DNA of 64,000 bases from Urechis unicinctus (GCA_034190875.2 CM067345.1:27756811-27820810), one strand, 5' to 3'; positions 13,909 to 26,159 are shown, counted from the first letter of the stretch. Notes: generated from the sequence alone by a model not told the origin. Program-made: numbers and translations.

Positions 13909-14169
13909 ATCAACATTTTATTGAGGTTTACAATTATTATTGAGCAGTTGAAGCTGGTTAAATATTTCGTACATCAATATTTTATGGTGGTGCATTCAAT
14001 ATGGAGTCTTTTCTCCGTGGTTCCTTGCGCATTATTTTCGCTGGCCCTGTTTTCTGGTCATGCGCCGTTCGAACGATTAATGCCAACAATGGGCACTTAT
14101 TTGAAGGATATTTCAAATTTAGGACTGGGTACATTCACGACATCTAATGAGAGATAAAGGTTAAATCCT

Positions 14170-14830
14170 TCACCTTATGTCAATTTAATTCCGCTTCTAT
14201 ATGCTATTAGACGTCATGGTTGGCACTTTCACGCTTTGTAACAGTGGCATGAGAGGTCGTGGATGGATATGAAAGGTCAATTATTGATCTTTCACTATTT
14301 GTTATAAACGGTCATTGATGAATGCTTCAATATTTGTCATGAGGGTTCTTCACAATATGTCATGACTAGATCTTTCGCGAGGTCATAGTAGGTCACGGAT
14401 GAATCCTCCACCATGCGCTATGACCGGTAATGCTGAGATTCTTCACCATGTTTTAAGAAGTTTGGACCCTTCATTGAAATGGTCATGAGAGGTCATTCAT
14501 TGACCTATCTTTCACTCTATCTTATTAGAGGTCATGAGGTCATGGTTGGATTCTTTACCATATGGTAATGCATGGATCCATATGTGCTATGAGAAGGTAT
14601 GGTTTGGATAAATCGCTATATGCCATGAGAGGTCATGTCAGGATTCTTTGCTATGAGAGGTCATAGCTTGATCATTCACCATATATTCCTATAAGGCCAT
14701 TGTTAGATGTTTAACTATATGCTGTGACAGGTCGTGATACGGCCTTCCACTATATGTTATGAGAAGTCATAGATTGATCAATCCCTTTTTTCTAAGAGAG
14801 GTCATGATTGGTTTCATAATTGGATCGCAA
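14170..14830. repeat. Degenerate ~45-50 bp tandem repeat rich in AGGTCA
   Basis: Diverged repeats of a unit resembling 'ttcaccatatgctatgag' followed by 'aggtcatggttgga'. The core GAGAGGTCAT or close variants recurs more than ten times. A related motif on the opposite strand (TATGACCTCACAACAAC) occurs inside the first introns of both claudin-like genes. AGGTCA is also the nuclear-receptor half-site, but the spacing here is tens of bases, unlike classical receptor response elements. Confidence 0.6.
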
Positions 14831-15944
14831 CAATATTTAAAAGGAATTGACCTCAATTTGTTGACAAGCATTTCTTTAATATAAAGATAGAGGTTACTTG
14901 TCGTTTTACAAACCAACACATGACAATCTTTCTTTATTCAGTATATACCTAACGTTATAAGACACTAGTTATTTGTTTCAAAAACTTGAGTGAAGATCGC
15001 ATATATTATAAAAGTTTATTCATGAAAAAAATAATACAAATACGGATTGGAAAGGATTATTGAGAACGCAGATATGATATTTTTTATAAGCCATCACCCA
15101 ACAATGTATTGGGTTCTTTTTTGTATGTACTTTGATGACTAGCTTCCACGGATTACACTGTTTCTTCTCTGTTAAAATATACCTCATTTGATGCACACGT
15201 AAGAAGATTACTAAGGATTTAATATATTCAAGGAAAATCAAATGACCACACAAAGCATGTATGAAATAGATCGCTGCGAGCTCTGAATCAAATGTTGTTT
15301 GACACGAAAATCTTAACGTCACTATTGTCAATTCGGACGCGGTGAATAGCGAATGCGAACGTATCAAACCATCAGACATCACTAAATAAGGCCAAAACAC
15401 TGCTTGTTTTTGTTCAAAACAAATCTCAAATACTTAAATTTTAAAGCAAAGAAGAAAGTCATTGAGTCAAATACAACAGAAACAGGATCTTAGAGGATAC
15501 TGAGCGGAAGGATTCAATCTCACAGACATTACACAGCAAATAGCATGTCATTAGCCAAAGAGTATCTACCATAACGAGGACACATTTATGATCTCAATGA
15601 TTAACGGGTCAAAATTTTCTATCAAAAATGCCGCTGTGTATTTTAGTTTTCACACACCAATGACTGATTGTCTGGTTGTGTAGCTACACAACATGACAAC
15701 ATAGGTTGATATAACATGCCAAGTGGAGGTGGAAGACCACACAACTCCCAGCAACACGTGTCCCGCTGATGAGAGACATGGTCATTCCCCGAGTAGACAG
15801 ATCTCAGAAGCTCGTTGTGGACAACAATCACTATGATCACGCCGTCATATGCTATTTATATTCATGAATATGAATATGTAATAGCACAAGATGAGGGGTG
15901 AATGCATCACATCTCCTCAGAGGCAGGTCATAGCCAACTAGTGT
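14831..15944. other. Downstream flank of claudin-like gene 1
   Basis: AT-rich sequence past the stop codon of the minus-strand gene; it may include its 3' UTR. A 126-codon minus-strand ORF at 15020-15400 shows no domain and reads like a chance ORF. No clear AATAAA signal on the minus strand lies close to the stop. Confidence 0.4.
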
Positions 15945-18900
15945 TTAGTAGAGTCCAGCAGGGTGACTTGGAGGTCGGTAGTTGCGGGGAACTTGTGTCT
16001 CACCCTGTTCGTATTCCACGTCTTTGCGGTAGTTGAATCCAAGGCTGGGGATCATAACGAGGACGCCCCATATCATGCCCAGGAGGAAGAAGAGTATTCC
16101 TCCCAGCATAAAGACCCAGAAGCCCCAGCCATTAGGCGGTTGATTATTATACTTGCTGTATCGAGCGCCAAAGATGATCAGCGACAAGAAAACAAGAAGC
16201 CCTGTATACAAAGAATACACGATTAAAGAATGCGCATCACCTGTAGAGGAGGGCGTCATTTGTAATTGACAGAGTGGTAATTCACAGTTAGAATGTTATG
16301 TTGTTTACAATAGTATGTGTGAAGCGTGTTCCATCAGGAATAACCATTAATACACGCTCAGAAACCGAGACGGACACGTCATTGAATAAACGTATACCAT
16401 GGTGAACTGACACCGCTCCACAGCAAATGGTAACTACTTAACTATTTCACCAGATAATTGCGCAAAGAGATGCTGGAGTGCGAATTAATGAAAGTATAAG
16501 TTCCAGATAATTAGACAAAGATTTTCTGGAGCGCGAATTAATGTTAGTATCAGTTCCAAGACAGTCGTGGAAAATAGTATGTCATAACGCAACTTACCAG
16601 TCGCAATGACGAAAACAGCCGCCAGGATTGGGAACTTCCTCTTGTCGTGGAATTTAATCCACAGACATACACACACCCCTCCCGCCAAAGCGCACGCTAG
16701 GGCCATCACCCCAAAGGCTTCCGTAGCACGAATGTAATCTGAAAGCACGAATTCAGGTCAATCAACATTTATCACTTTCATATTTACTTTTATAAATAAC
16801 CATCAGTTTTTTATTGGATGGTGGGCCATTCAAATCGATTCAGGAAGGCACATGATTACAAACGACACCTGTGTTTTACGGTCTTATGTATATCATTCAG
16901 ACATGCCCTGTTGTTAAATTCGTCCATGGTGTTAAAACGTTAACTGGACCTCCATTTATTCAATGGAGGTCCAGTTAACAGTACATAAGACTTAAATCAT
17001 CGTCAAACAAGGTGCGACTAATTCCAACGTTTGATAACCCACAAAGCCCCTCCTACCCCGCGCCCCCACCCCAGACATAGAAACGCTGATTTCTCGGACA
17101 TTATATCTGTGAATCGTGACGCTGTTGCAACATCTGAATTGGGAGAAATAACAATAATAGCGTCTTCGTTTTCCAAGCGTCTGAATGATCGAGTAAGGTT
17201 TTTCGGTTCATTTAGTTTTATGAATGGGTCAATTTTGCTAATTAACGTGTCCATTTTTTCTTAATTTTTGTGTATTATTGGGTTCCTTATTTCACTCTGG
17301 CTTGGGCCAGATTCTAAGCCGCGTGTAGGCCTATAGCAAACAGTGACGGCAACGGTGACGCGAGTGTATAAGGCTGTGTTAGATCGAGTCATGGCGGGTG
17401 GATGCGTCAGACAAACAACCCGTCTGATAAGGAAATAAAGGCCTGATAAGCCGGCGAGGGCTACACGAGTCGATCGACACGGTGGTACAGACAGCCGGGC
17501 TCTCATCTGCTCTTAAGGGACGCGCACTATAGTTACCGAGCAGCTGTTGACAGAGAACTTGGTGTCGCGCACCTGTATTTCACAACACGATCGATCGATC
17601 AATGTGTCAGACGCCGAGGCTGTTTTCAGCCATGACCGGTGGGACGCAGACTAGGTCGACTGACTGTTCGCGGCGGTATATCACAGAGAGCAATACACGG
17701 AATGAGACCAAACTTTCAAGCGCTATTGATCACGTACTCAGATGGAATAGAGAAATGGATTAAATTTAAAGCTTTCTCATCGCAATCAGATTAAGCACCT
17801 TGTTTTTCCCGATTCCACTTGTGAGTTTGGCCTTTTCATGTAGATTTGGTTTGGTGGTATAGGGGCAGGATGGGGGTTATTATTTCAAGCACGCATTGAT
17901 ACATTGTACATCTGACACGAATTTAACGAAACATGAATTAAACGTAGGACCCGATGAGAAATTCTGACATATATTCATCCAGTTATGACGAGGAATATTT
18001 AAATATCGGCACAATTTCACTACAAATTCACTACTACGAATCATGGCTAATCACAGTGAATAAATATTGTACGTTTAAACAATAAACAAAAATCTCTGCC
18101 TGAGAACATATCATACGATAAACACAGGACGTCACTAATTAATCTCCTTAGCGATGCTTTAGGGTTAGCGGTTATTCGTCATCAAAATTGCTTATTTTCT
18201 TTCATAATTCATATTGCTATCGCCTTGGACAGGTGTATAGTTTCTGCATGGAGCAGCAAGGGATTAAAAGGGCCACATATTTTCGCATTGCTATATGTAA
18301 CTTATGTATCGTTCATACACATATTTATATAGATCGGTAGCGACCTGCTTCGCGGAGCACTATATTTCGTGTATTGGCTCCGCGAAGTGGTGCGCTTAGT
18401 CTCGGAGGCAAAAACATTTGTGTATTGAGCGGACGTGATATTGAAAGCGGAAAGTTTCCACTGTTTACGTACGAATTATCGCGTGTTTTGAACTTTCCAA
18501 GATGCCTGATTATTTTAATCAGCTTGATGAAAGTATGAAGACAAGATATCGAGCAAAACTTTTGGCGGTTGGTTTAAATTCCGTTGAAAAAGATGATCAA
18601 AGAGGGTCGCAAACGATTTATAGGCATATCACCATTGATGGCCTTCAACACGGTCACTTCACTTCATCGCCTGTTCGGGCAGCAGTTTGTAATTAGCTGG
18701 CGGTGAAGGTAAGGAGTAAGACTGACACCAACATGCAGGAGTATCTCATTCAATGGAGGTGAGCCACAGCCCTGCATTGCCTTAAATAGGGTAGTTAGGA
18801 CATCAATGAAGTGTAACGTATCAATCCATGGGGCAACCTATGCTACTCATGAGATGTCTATGCCACACATTGAGATACAGCCCAGACACTGTGCCATGTT

Positions 18901-20208
18901 ATGATTATGGATTAAGTGTATAGAGGTAGTATATATGTGCCGCGCGACGGGGTATGTTTTTTCGGCCTCCCGACTTGTACGACGGGTTTTATTGGGCCTC
19001 ATTCTTGTACGACGGGGTGTGTTTTTCAGCTTCAATTTGTACGAAGGGTTTTTGGGGGGCAATGAATGGTGCCTGTGGGACGCACCGAGAATCACAACAA
19101 TAAAAAAGCAAAATATCTTGTACGACGGGGTATGCTTTTGGCCATTTTGACCTTGTACGACGGGTTATACATTCGCATAATACCTTGTACGACGGGGTAT
19201 GCTTTTGGCCATTTTGACCTTGTACGACGGGTTATACATTTGCATAATACCTTGTACGAAGGGGTATGCTTTTGGCCATTTTGACCTTGTACGACGGGTA
19301 CGGGTTTTCGAGGTACCGCGGCACACCCCTATCCAGAATATGGCCAAGTGCACCCCGCCCCCCACCCCCCCCCGGGGGTGCAATGCAAGGTAAGTACTTA
19401 ATAGCACACCAGCACGATTGTGTTATATGGTGCCTACAAAAGTGGGTGAAATACAAATATATACCTAGTAGTTAAATTGAAACTCAAATTCAACCCTGAA
19501 TAATTACATTGATTTTATTGATAAATGTGAAATCTAGTTAAATTATATTATACAAAAATCAGTCACGTGATTCACTTCCTCCAATAAAAACAAGAATTAC
19601 AGACGGATCAACTCTGGGAGATCAACTCTGACAGAGGTTGAACAGGGTAAAAAGAGATCCCTAAGTATCAGATTAACTAGTGATGGCGACTTAACAACAA
19701 CAAATCATGACACACAACGACCAACTATGACCTCACAGCAAAATGCTATGACCTCATTTCAACATGCCATGACCTCGCAACAGCTCGCTATAATCTCATG
19801 ATAAAGTGTCATAACCTCATATCAACATACCAAGACCTCATCGCGCAACGATATATCAGATATAGGTCATGACCTCACAACAACACATCTAACTTGTCAA
19901 GGCTGCAACATGAGTCATTACCGATCAATACAGATCTGGTATTTAAAATATGTCACCTGTAATAATAATTAATTATAAAACTTACCAGTGCCTCCCTTGA
20001 GTTGATCCTTTTCATTGACGACATATTTACATTCTTCTGTTCCGACATCGTCGACAATCTGGCAGAACTGCCACAGCCCCAGGTGGTAAGACTTGCCGCT
20101 GTAGTCCGTTACCCAGTATGACATACTGAAGCCAACAAGGAACAAAACCAAGGCTACCAAGTAAAAGATGAAACACACCGAGGCCAGTTTCCGGCGATCA
20201 AAAGCCAT
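15945..20208 (-). CDS. Claudin/PMP22-like four-pass membrane protein, paralogue 1
   Basis: Three exons on the minus strand: 20208-19986, 16738-16598 and 16240-15945. Every junction is GT-AG and phase 1; total 660 nt, 219 aa. The start is the shared MAF(D/G)RRKLASVCF; paralogue 2 begins the same way and an in-frame stop lies upstream here. TM1 is about residues 8-30. The first extracellular loop has GLWQFC, the GLW-x2-C signature of the claudin/PMP22/EMP superfamily. TM2 is AFGVMALACALAGGVCVCLW; a third hydrophobic stretch spans the exon 2/3 junction, and TM4 is WGFWVFMLGGILFFLLGMIW. The tail is tyrosine/proline-rich and polar. Family members act in cell junctions or as membrane adaptors; the precise role is unknown. 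Intron 1 (3.2 kb) is full of repeats. Confidence 0.88.
16939..16979. other. Perfect 18-bp stem, 5-nt loop hairpin in intron 1
   Basis: GTTAACTGGACCTCCATT, loop TATTC, then the exact reverse complement. It sits in the first intron of the claudin-like gene 1. It is too short for a canonical animal pre-miRNA hairpin, and the flanks do not extend the pairing. It could be a tiny fold-back element or a replication-slippage product. Confidence 0.7.
18348..18387. other. GC-rich 11-bp inverted repeat
   Basis: CTTCGCGGAGC and its exact complement GCTCCGCGAAG are separated by an 18-nt AT-rich spacer. It lies about 115 bp upstream of the small ORF starting at 18502, in the same intron. Confidence 0.55.
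18502..18696 (+). CDS. Small ORF, possible first exon of an unidentified element gene
   Basis: A 64-codon plus-strand ORF inside intron 1 of the minus-strand claudin-like gene. The first 30 residues (MPDYFNQLDESMKTRYRAKL and on) are charged and look like real protein, whereas the tail after the GTCGC near 18608 is less convincing. That would fit an exon ending in this ORF. No downstream exon was recognised. The style reminds me of the short N-terminal exons of SWIM-type element proteins in molluscs, but I cannot name a family. Confidence 0.25.
   Translation: MPDYFNQLDESMKTRYRAKLLAVGLNSVEKDDQRGSQTIYRHITIDGLQHGHFTSSPVRAAVCN
18905..19392. mobile_element. GC-ended repeat element with TTGTACGACGGG units (copy A)
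   Basis: A tract of diverged units built on TTGTACGACGGGGTATG and TTGTACGACGGGTTATAC, about nine in all. Each is followed by a T-rich or 'ttttggccattttgac' segment. At the right end comes 'gaggtaccgcggcacacccc', then GGCCAAGTGCACCCC and a C-rich run ending in CCCCGGGGG. A related copy lies in the opposite orientation at 52536-52821 and shares both ends. There is no coding capacity; the long overlapping ORFs arise from the repeat. Target duplication is not clear here because the left end has diverged. Confidence 0.6.
19690..19890. repeat. Degenerate TATGACCTCA repeat in intron 1
   Basis: About eight loose copies of a ~25-30 bp unit containing (C/T)ATGACCTCA followed by CAACA and an ATGC-type stretch. 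It starts about 95 bp past the 3' end of exon 1 in transcript orientation. The same repeat sits in the same intron position of paralogue 2 (25090-25245), so it predates the gene duplication or was copied with it. Confidence 0.65.
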
Positions 20209-20480
20209 AGTTACGCTGGCTTAACTCACAAATGTGCAGAGCAGTTCCTCGAAAAATCGCCACGATGTAGCGAGTTATTCCTCGTTTTTCTTGTTGTGTT
20301 TGCTCAATCGCACCTGAGCTGGGGACACCATGGATCTACTGACAAGCTGCCTTTCTCTATCGTTGTCGCGACCAAGCTTACCTTGTGACACCGACCAGAT
20401 GCATTCGGTCAACACACAGGTAGTCCGCTAAGAAAGTCCACCAACATTAATTCACTTAGAATCCCTCGGAGGAAACTGAA
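20209..20480 (-). promoter_or_regulatory. 5' flank conserved with paralogue 2
   Basis: The 270 bp upstream of the start codon align with the upstream region of paralogue 2 (25528-25800). Shared blocks include CCTCGTTTTTCTTG, ATTCGGTCAACACACAGGTA, ACCAACATTAATTCAC and GGAAACTGAAAGCTTGT (plus-strand reading). This is higher conservation than in the introns and indicates 5' UTR plus core promoter. No TATA box is evident in this copy. Confidence 0.5.
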
Positions 20481-23345
20481 AGCTTGTAGGCATGTGCTGA
20501 CTCACTGGATGTAAATGAAGGCCGAGTCCACAAGCTGATTGGGTGGTTTGAAGCAGCGTTATCAGGACGCTTATAGCGCCCTAGATATCACCTGGTTGAC
20601 AATAAGTATCAGGTAGACTATACTGCGGGCGGCACACCCGGAATACTTCAATGGAATCTGTGTTTATACTTGACTGCTTGTTAAAATCTAACGTTCGTCC
20701 GCAATTCACTACGACACTGCATACATTCATTCAAAATTCACACAAAAGGCCACGTGACCATTAAAGCCGAACGCTGACATACCTGAACTATTGATCGGAC
20801 AGAAATGGCGCACGGGGGAATTCCAGGTGTCTCATTAACATAATGTATGCAGTTGAACGCGGCCTCTTTATGACGTCAAACGGGATCCCCTAACTGGATG
20901 AATCGTTATTTATGACCATTAAAGAGACTGTTCAGCCGCATATAAGGCAATCAGGGATCATTTCGTTATTACATTACTACGAATAACGCAGACGTAAGTA
21001 ATGACATCTTCTAATTTGTGCCGCAGAGTTTACATGATGGAAATTATGTTGATAAGTTTTTAACATTATTATTTGACTGGAAATATTCATGATCTACTGT
21101 GGAAATCTGTTTTATTCAGTTATGTCGTTCCATCGATAACGGTGCCTCCCTCAAACCATGAACCACACGAATGTTAGCTGTAAATCATAACGCGCTCTGA
21201 ATTTACCTCGCTAACAATGTGTATTCTTCCGATTTAGTTACATAATGTAGATTTCATAAAATCTTCACTCATTCAAGTTGTGCGCATAATTGTGCACACA
21301 TTAGACCGACAAGCAGGAAGGATAATGTCAGATAACATAAATGGCGACAGCCGAAGTAAGGATCTTTTTTCTGAGACCACAGCGCCGCGTAGCGACTGAA
21401 AGTCTGAAAACTTAACATTTTTGGTTTCCAAGGTGCGGTTGCCAAGCAGCTTGCTAGGCAACCTCGTTCCAAATATGGGGCTGAATAGTCTCTTTAAATT
21501 GATTGCAAATGTGGGGTGCACATGACGCAGTTTTTTTTAAGACGTTTACGGATAATTCTGTTACACATTGCACGTACATTGATGTGTAATTTTGGCGAAA
21601 TCGATGCCGCGTCTCACAGATTGTAAGGTGTTAGAAACATGACCCCTGGCAGAATGAATCACATATGTTCCCATAGTCGGAATGTTCAAAAAACGTACTG
21701 AGCGATCACTAGATTGCCATGGAGCCCCACATGGAGCTCGGATTGTTGTTTCCCCAGCCACTATTACACGTGTTAGACAAACGAGATGGATAGTTAATGA
21801 CCCTGTAAAAAGCACTGCTCGAATATTCTCAAAACGCTACCCAGATCATTTTCTCCCTCTACATAAAAAAGAGCAGCAATTCGTTCTCTGACGTTTTTCT
21901 GGACAAAAATATCTTATTCGTCACTTAAACATAATGAGTATATTACAGCAAAATATTCTGAACATCCGATAGTTCATACTTCGCTTATGATTGACTTAAC
22001 ATTGAAAGGTATCGCTCCTGTATGATTCTGAAGTGATATCAGCGTGGTACGCATTGAACCATCACATCCATTACAGTGATAAATCAAATACATAGATATA
22101 GCCTCAATCGTACATAGAGAAACACATCATAGCTTTATTCCTAGTCAGAGCCACAAGTTCAGCAAGTCAATACAGAAGAAGAGCAAATCATCCCTTGAAC
22201 TAGCCTAGAACCTTGACGAGTTTATATTCCCCATTCCCATAAACAACGATGGATGTGATCGACTTTATCGCATTTCACGGACACGTTAGAAGATTGATAG
22301 GAATTTGATCCATATTCACCAACCAAACTGTCATACAATACTAGCATAAAATAAACCACGTTATAAATTTTGGAATATACCACTAGGGCACGACAAGTAT
22401 AACTTAATCAACGTCTATCTGAACGTTATGATTGCATCAATTTAGGTAACATCACTAAATATGATGAATAAGTGGAGTATAATAACCAAAAGATTATTCC
22501 TTTCCAAATAATTCGTCATGACAAACTTTATGGGCAGATAATTAAGGTGTCAAATCTAATCCCACTGAGACATTACCTTCATGGAAATTGTGGGAAAGGG
22601 TTGGATTTGTCAATCATAGCACATCGAATATCATGTAGCCGTGAGTCAAATGAGTATCCACCAAAACAAACTAATCTACGTGCACAATGACCAATGTTTC
22701 CACGTCAATAAATGAAGCATCTTTCGTGGTGGACACGAGGTATGATGCTTGAATTTTCCTCATAATAAATGATTTACAACTAGATTTGTAGTGATAGAAT
22801 GAGCTCTCACTGATTGAAAAAAAAAATACGGAAATTATCGAGCGAGTTATGACGCCTTTACTTCCGCTGTAAGTTTTGATGCGACTGTAAATGGAATTGA
22901 CGCATTAGACTTCCGTCAGATATCAGGATTCTGTTAACGTCACTAACTTGCAATCATATTTTTATGGCTTTACGAAAAATATTCACGATTTTATTTGCGA
23001 AAGAAATTTCCATGAGCAATATTACTGCCACAACTTTTTTTTCGAAATGGGGTCTTTTTTCAGCACTATGTGTTTTAGGATAGTAGCTATCAGAAAATGC
23101 AGACATTATACAATCCAAAAATTATTGAGAGATATTCTACAAGTGCCACATTTCCCATGACTTTGAACTTATTTGGGGGTCAAATTAAGAACAAAACCTC
23201 AAGGTTCTGTGCCTGGACCATGCTAACATTACCTACAAGACAGAAGACAACATTTTAAACATTTGGATCTGTAGCCTGGAACTAAAACAACAAGTTACAT
23301 GCGATGAAAACGCGACAGACGAACATGACTTTTTGCCACGAGTGT
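20481..23345. other. Intergenic region between claudin-like paralogues
   Basis: No gene recognised. It includes the dispersed repeat at 20925-21190. ORFs of 67-84 codons near 21270-21890 overlap on both strands and lack domain features. Confidence 0.45.
20925..21190. repeat. Dispersed repeat also found in the methyltransferase duplication
   Basis: Sequence including 'ttatttgactggaaatat' and 'cgttccatcgataacggtgcc' up to 'ccacacgaatgttagc'. It recurs at 29270-29456, 37455-37645 and, inverted, 26604-26890. Copies differ by many substitutions here but few among the other three. It is an older dispersed element carried along in the later duplications. Confidence 0.75.
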
Positions 23346-25527
23346 CTAGAAGAGTCCAGCAGGATGACTCGGGGGGTGGTAGTTGAGAGGTACACGTGTT
23401 TCACCTTGTTCCTTTTCTCTGGTGTAGTTGAATCCAAGGCTTGGGATCATAACGAGGACGCCCCATATCATGCCCTGGAGGAAGAAGATTATTCCTCCCA
23501 GCATGAAGACCCAGAAGCCCCAGCCATTAGGCGGGCGATCGTAATGCTTCTGGTACTGGGTGCCAAAGATGATCAGCGATAAGAACGTCAGGAGTCCTGC
23601 TCGCACAAGATACACCAGGATAGAGTGCTGATTTACTCATCAAGAGTAGTTTTGAAGTTTGTATCATGGTATTTTAATGCTGGAGTGTTGTGCTGCATAT
23701 ATTTGTGTATGTTTAATATGATGTCATCAAGAATAGTAAAACAATATATTTTCAAATCATATGGATGAAATTATACTATGATAAACTCATGCAAGGTAAG
23801 CAATTCATTTACCGTGGCTTTATTGGAGCATGAGTTAATGTGTGCATCATTTGGCAAGGCGACATTCGTCACCAACAGTATGACGAAACGTAACTCACCA
23901 GCCGAGATGACGAAAACAGCCGCCAGGATTAGGAACTTCCTCTTGTCGTGGAATTTAATCCACAGACATACACACACCCCTCCCGCCAAAGCGCACGCTA
24001 GGGCCATCACCCCAAAGGCTTCCGTAGCATATAGGTAACCTAAAAGCATTGATTCAGGCATGAACGCCAATCAACAATTAACATCAAGCTTTCACATCTG
24101 GAAAACGTACGGTGATTTCGGGTTGAATGTTGGGTAGCGGGGTTTGGCGGTGCTTAACGGACTCATTTATAAACACCCCTATTGTGGTGTTTGTCCGCAG
24201 ACCGTGTATCACATGTCACCCGCTCTCCTCCTGATACCTCATCATAACCACACTGCTCACTGTAAGGGCACTTCTTAAAATCCTAGGGTTTCTGTCGAAT
24301 GGTCATCTGGTTTTGTCAATTTTTGGCAAACTAAATTATCATCCTTAAAACCAATTGCGGTAGGACGAATATTAGTTCCTACATTCATCAGCATCTTCAT
24401 CTATTTTGTTAACGCTGCTTTTTATTGAACGCGGAAATGATTTGATCCCATTGTTTGTCTCAGCTGTTCCTTTTCTTGGAGAACAATTATTGAATCCATT
24501 CCAAGAAATACTACTGTAGTCATTATGGTCCAATTCACAGTGTTGTTCAATGAAATACACCGTCGTCACTGCAGAATTCGATTAATGCCAAACACAGCCA
24601 GTAGTTAACCGTAAATTTGTAATCGGGTTGGATTTGGCAAAGCCGCGCGATGCTAAATACAGAGGCACCCTCTCCGTGACGTGGTTATTGGACGATATTT
24701 CAATGGGTGAAGCTACGAGCATGGTAGTTTCTGTTGCCTATGATAGCCCCATTTCATGGCGCTCTATTAACAGCTCACCTGTGTTATGAGTCATTTGGAT
24801 TCAAGTTAGACCAGCTAGCAAACGCCTTACCACTCCATTGTACCCATTTAAACAGTAACTATGGCTCAATCCCATCAATTGGTTGTTAGCTTGTAAACAA
24901 GTCAACTAAAGATGCTTCAGCTGCTGAGTCTGTACTGATACGCCCCCCCCCCCATATAGATTGTTGCCCAATCAAGCTATGTATCGGGTAGTGAAATGTG
25001 AGTATTATGAAGCCTTAGTGATAGAAGACAGTGGAAGGTATTGAGGCATTATGGTGACCCCTGATTACTTGAATTGATAAAAGCTCTCTTTGACGTCACA
25101 GTTGACGATGACCTCACAACAATACTCTATGACCTCACATTAACTCGTTATAACCTCACCATGACAAACCATGACCTAACAACCTCATGTTATGACCTCA
25201 CAACTAGACGCTATGGCATGACAATAACATGCCATGACCTTATAACAGCACACCCAACTGCACTATTACCAAACTCAGTCAATACAAATTGGGTTCAATT
25301 TTGTATTTTCACCTACCATTGCCGCCTTTGAGCTCAATCGTTCTCTCGTGAAAATAAACACATTCGTCTGTTTCGACATTGCAGACCTCCCAAAGCCCCA
25401 TGTGGTAAGACTTGCCGCCGTAGCCCGTTGTCCAGTGTGACATACTGAAGCCGACAAGGAACACAACCAAGGCTATCAAGTGAAAGAAGAAACACACCGA
25501 GGCTAGTTTACGTCGACCGAAAGCCAT
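23346..25527 (-). CDS. Claudin/PMP22-like four-pass membrane protein, paralogue 2
   Basis: Three exons on the minus strand: 25527-25317, 24039-23899 and 23635-23346. Phases are 1/1, total 642 nt, 213 aa. The architecture is the same as paralogue 1: N-terminal MAFGRRKLASVCFFFHLIAL, loop motif GLWEVC, TM2 AFGVMALACALAGGVCVCLW, C-terminal pair of helices ending LGGIIFFLQGMIWGVLVMIP, and tail HPPSHPAGLF. An in-frame ATG at 25569 would add 14 residues, but paralogue 1 has a stop there, so the MAF start is preferred. Exon 2 is nearly identical in DNA to that of paralogue 1. Likely a plasma-membrane or junction protein; specific function unknown. Confidence 0.87.
25090..25245. repeat. Degenerate TATGACCTCA repeat in intron 1 of paralogue 2
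   Basis: Six to seven units containing (C/T)ATGACCT(C/A)AC and AACAA, matching the array in intron 1 of paralogue 1. A homologous position in both genes supports descent from one ancestral intron. Confidence 0.6.
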
Positions 25528-25800
25528 AGTAATGCTGACTCGACTGACAAATGTGTAGGTAAGTTCCACGAGATATCGTCACGATGTTGCGAGTTAATCC
25601 TCGTTTTTCTTGCGATGATTGGTAAATCGCACTCTGCTCTGTTGTTGTCACGATCAAGACCACCTTGTGAGGCTGACTGTCTGTATTCGGTCAACACACA
25701 GGTATTCCGCTATATAACGACACCAACATTAATTCACAGGGGAAACTGAAAGCTTGTTGATATGTGCTGGCTCACTGCTTGTAGGCATGAGGTTGCTCAC
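25528..25800 (-). promoter_or_regulatory. 5' flank of paralogue 2, conserved with paralogue 1
   Basis: Blocks shared with 20209-20480 lie in the same order. In transcript orientation this copy has GTTATATAGCGG (around 25712-25723), a possible TATA-like element absent from paralogue 1. That could give the two genes different expression strengths; this is inference only. Confidence 0.45.
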
Positions 25801-26159
25801 AGTGCTTACTATGCCGTAGGTTCAAGCAGCGTTAATCCATGTAACACCGAATGACGCCTGACATTCATTCGTAATTCACGTTAAAGGCTAGGCAGCCATT
25901 AAAGCTAAGATCGCCGAAACGGAACGGATGATGAGATGTTCAGATGTCCAGGCGGCTGGCTTTTTGATCCTCTTGTTGGGCTCTAGATTCCTATCTAAAA
26001 ATGAGTCTTATTTGGTGTGATTAAAAATTTCATCTTGCATATTATATTATACCTTCATGAAAATTGATTACATGATTTCGATTCTAATGTAATTATACTT
26101 AAGTGTTGAATTATAAACAGTGCTGCCGGTCAGTGGCGAACTTGACAGATGTGTGCCGT
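25801..26159. other. Spacer between claudin-like gene 2 and the duplication block
   Basis: No feature recognised apart from AT-rich sequence near 25990-26110. Confidence 0.4.

Noticed and set aside
15020-15400. 126-codon minus-strand ORF
   Set aside because: Composition looks random, with no domain; it lies in the downstream flank of a gene and no splice or start support was seen.
15963-16226. Plus-strand ORFs antisense to claudin-like exon 3 (also 23304-23582)
   Set aside because: Similar in both paralogues only because the sense exon is conserved; the minus-strand frame has membrane helices and matching splice phases.
16939-16979. Considered as a microRNA precursor
   Set aside because: The stem is only 18 bp with a 5-nt loop, shorter than a Drosha/Dicer substrate, with no pairing beyond.
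21561-21891. Overlapping 84- and 69-codon ORFs on both strands
   Set aside because: Considered as a Tc1/mariner fragment, but no DDE motif or helix-turn-helix could be read.
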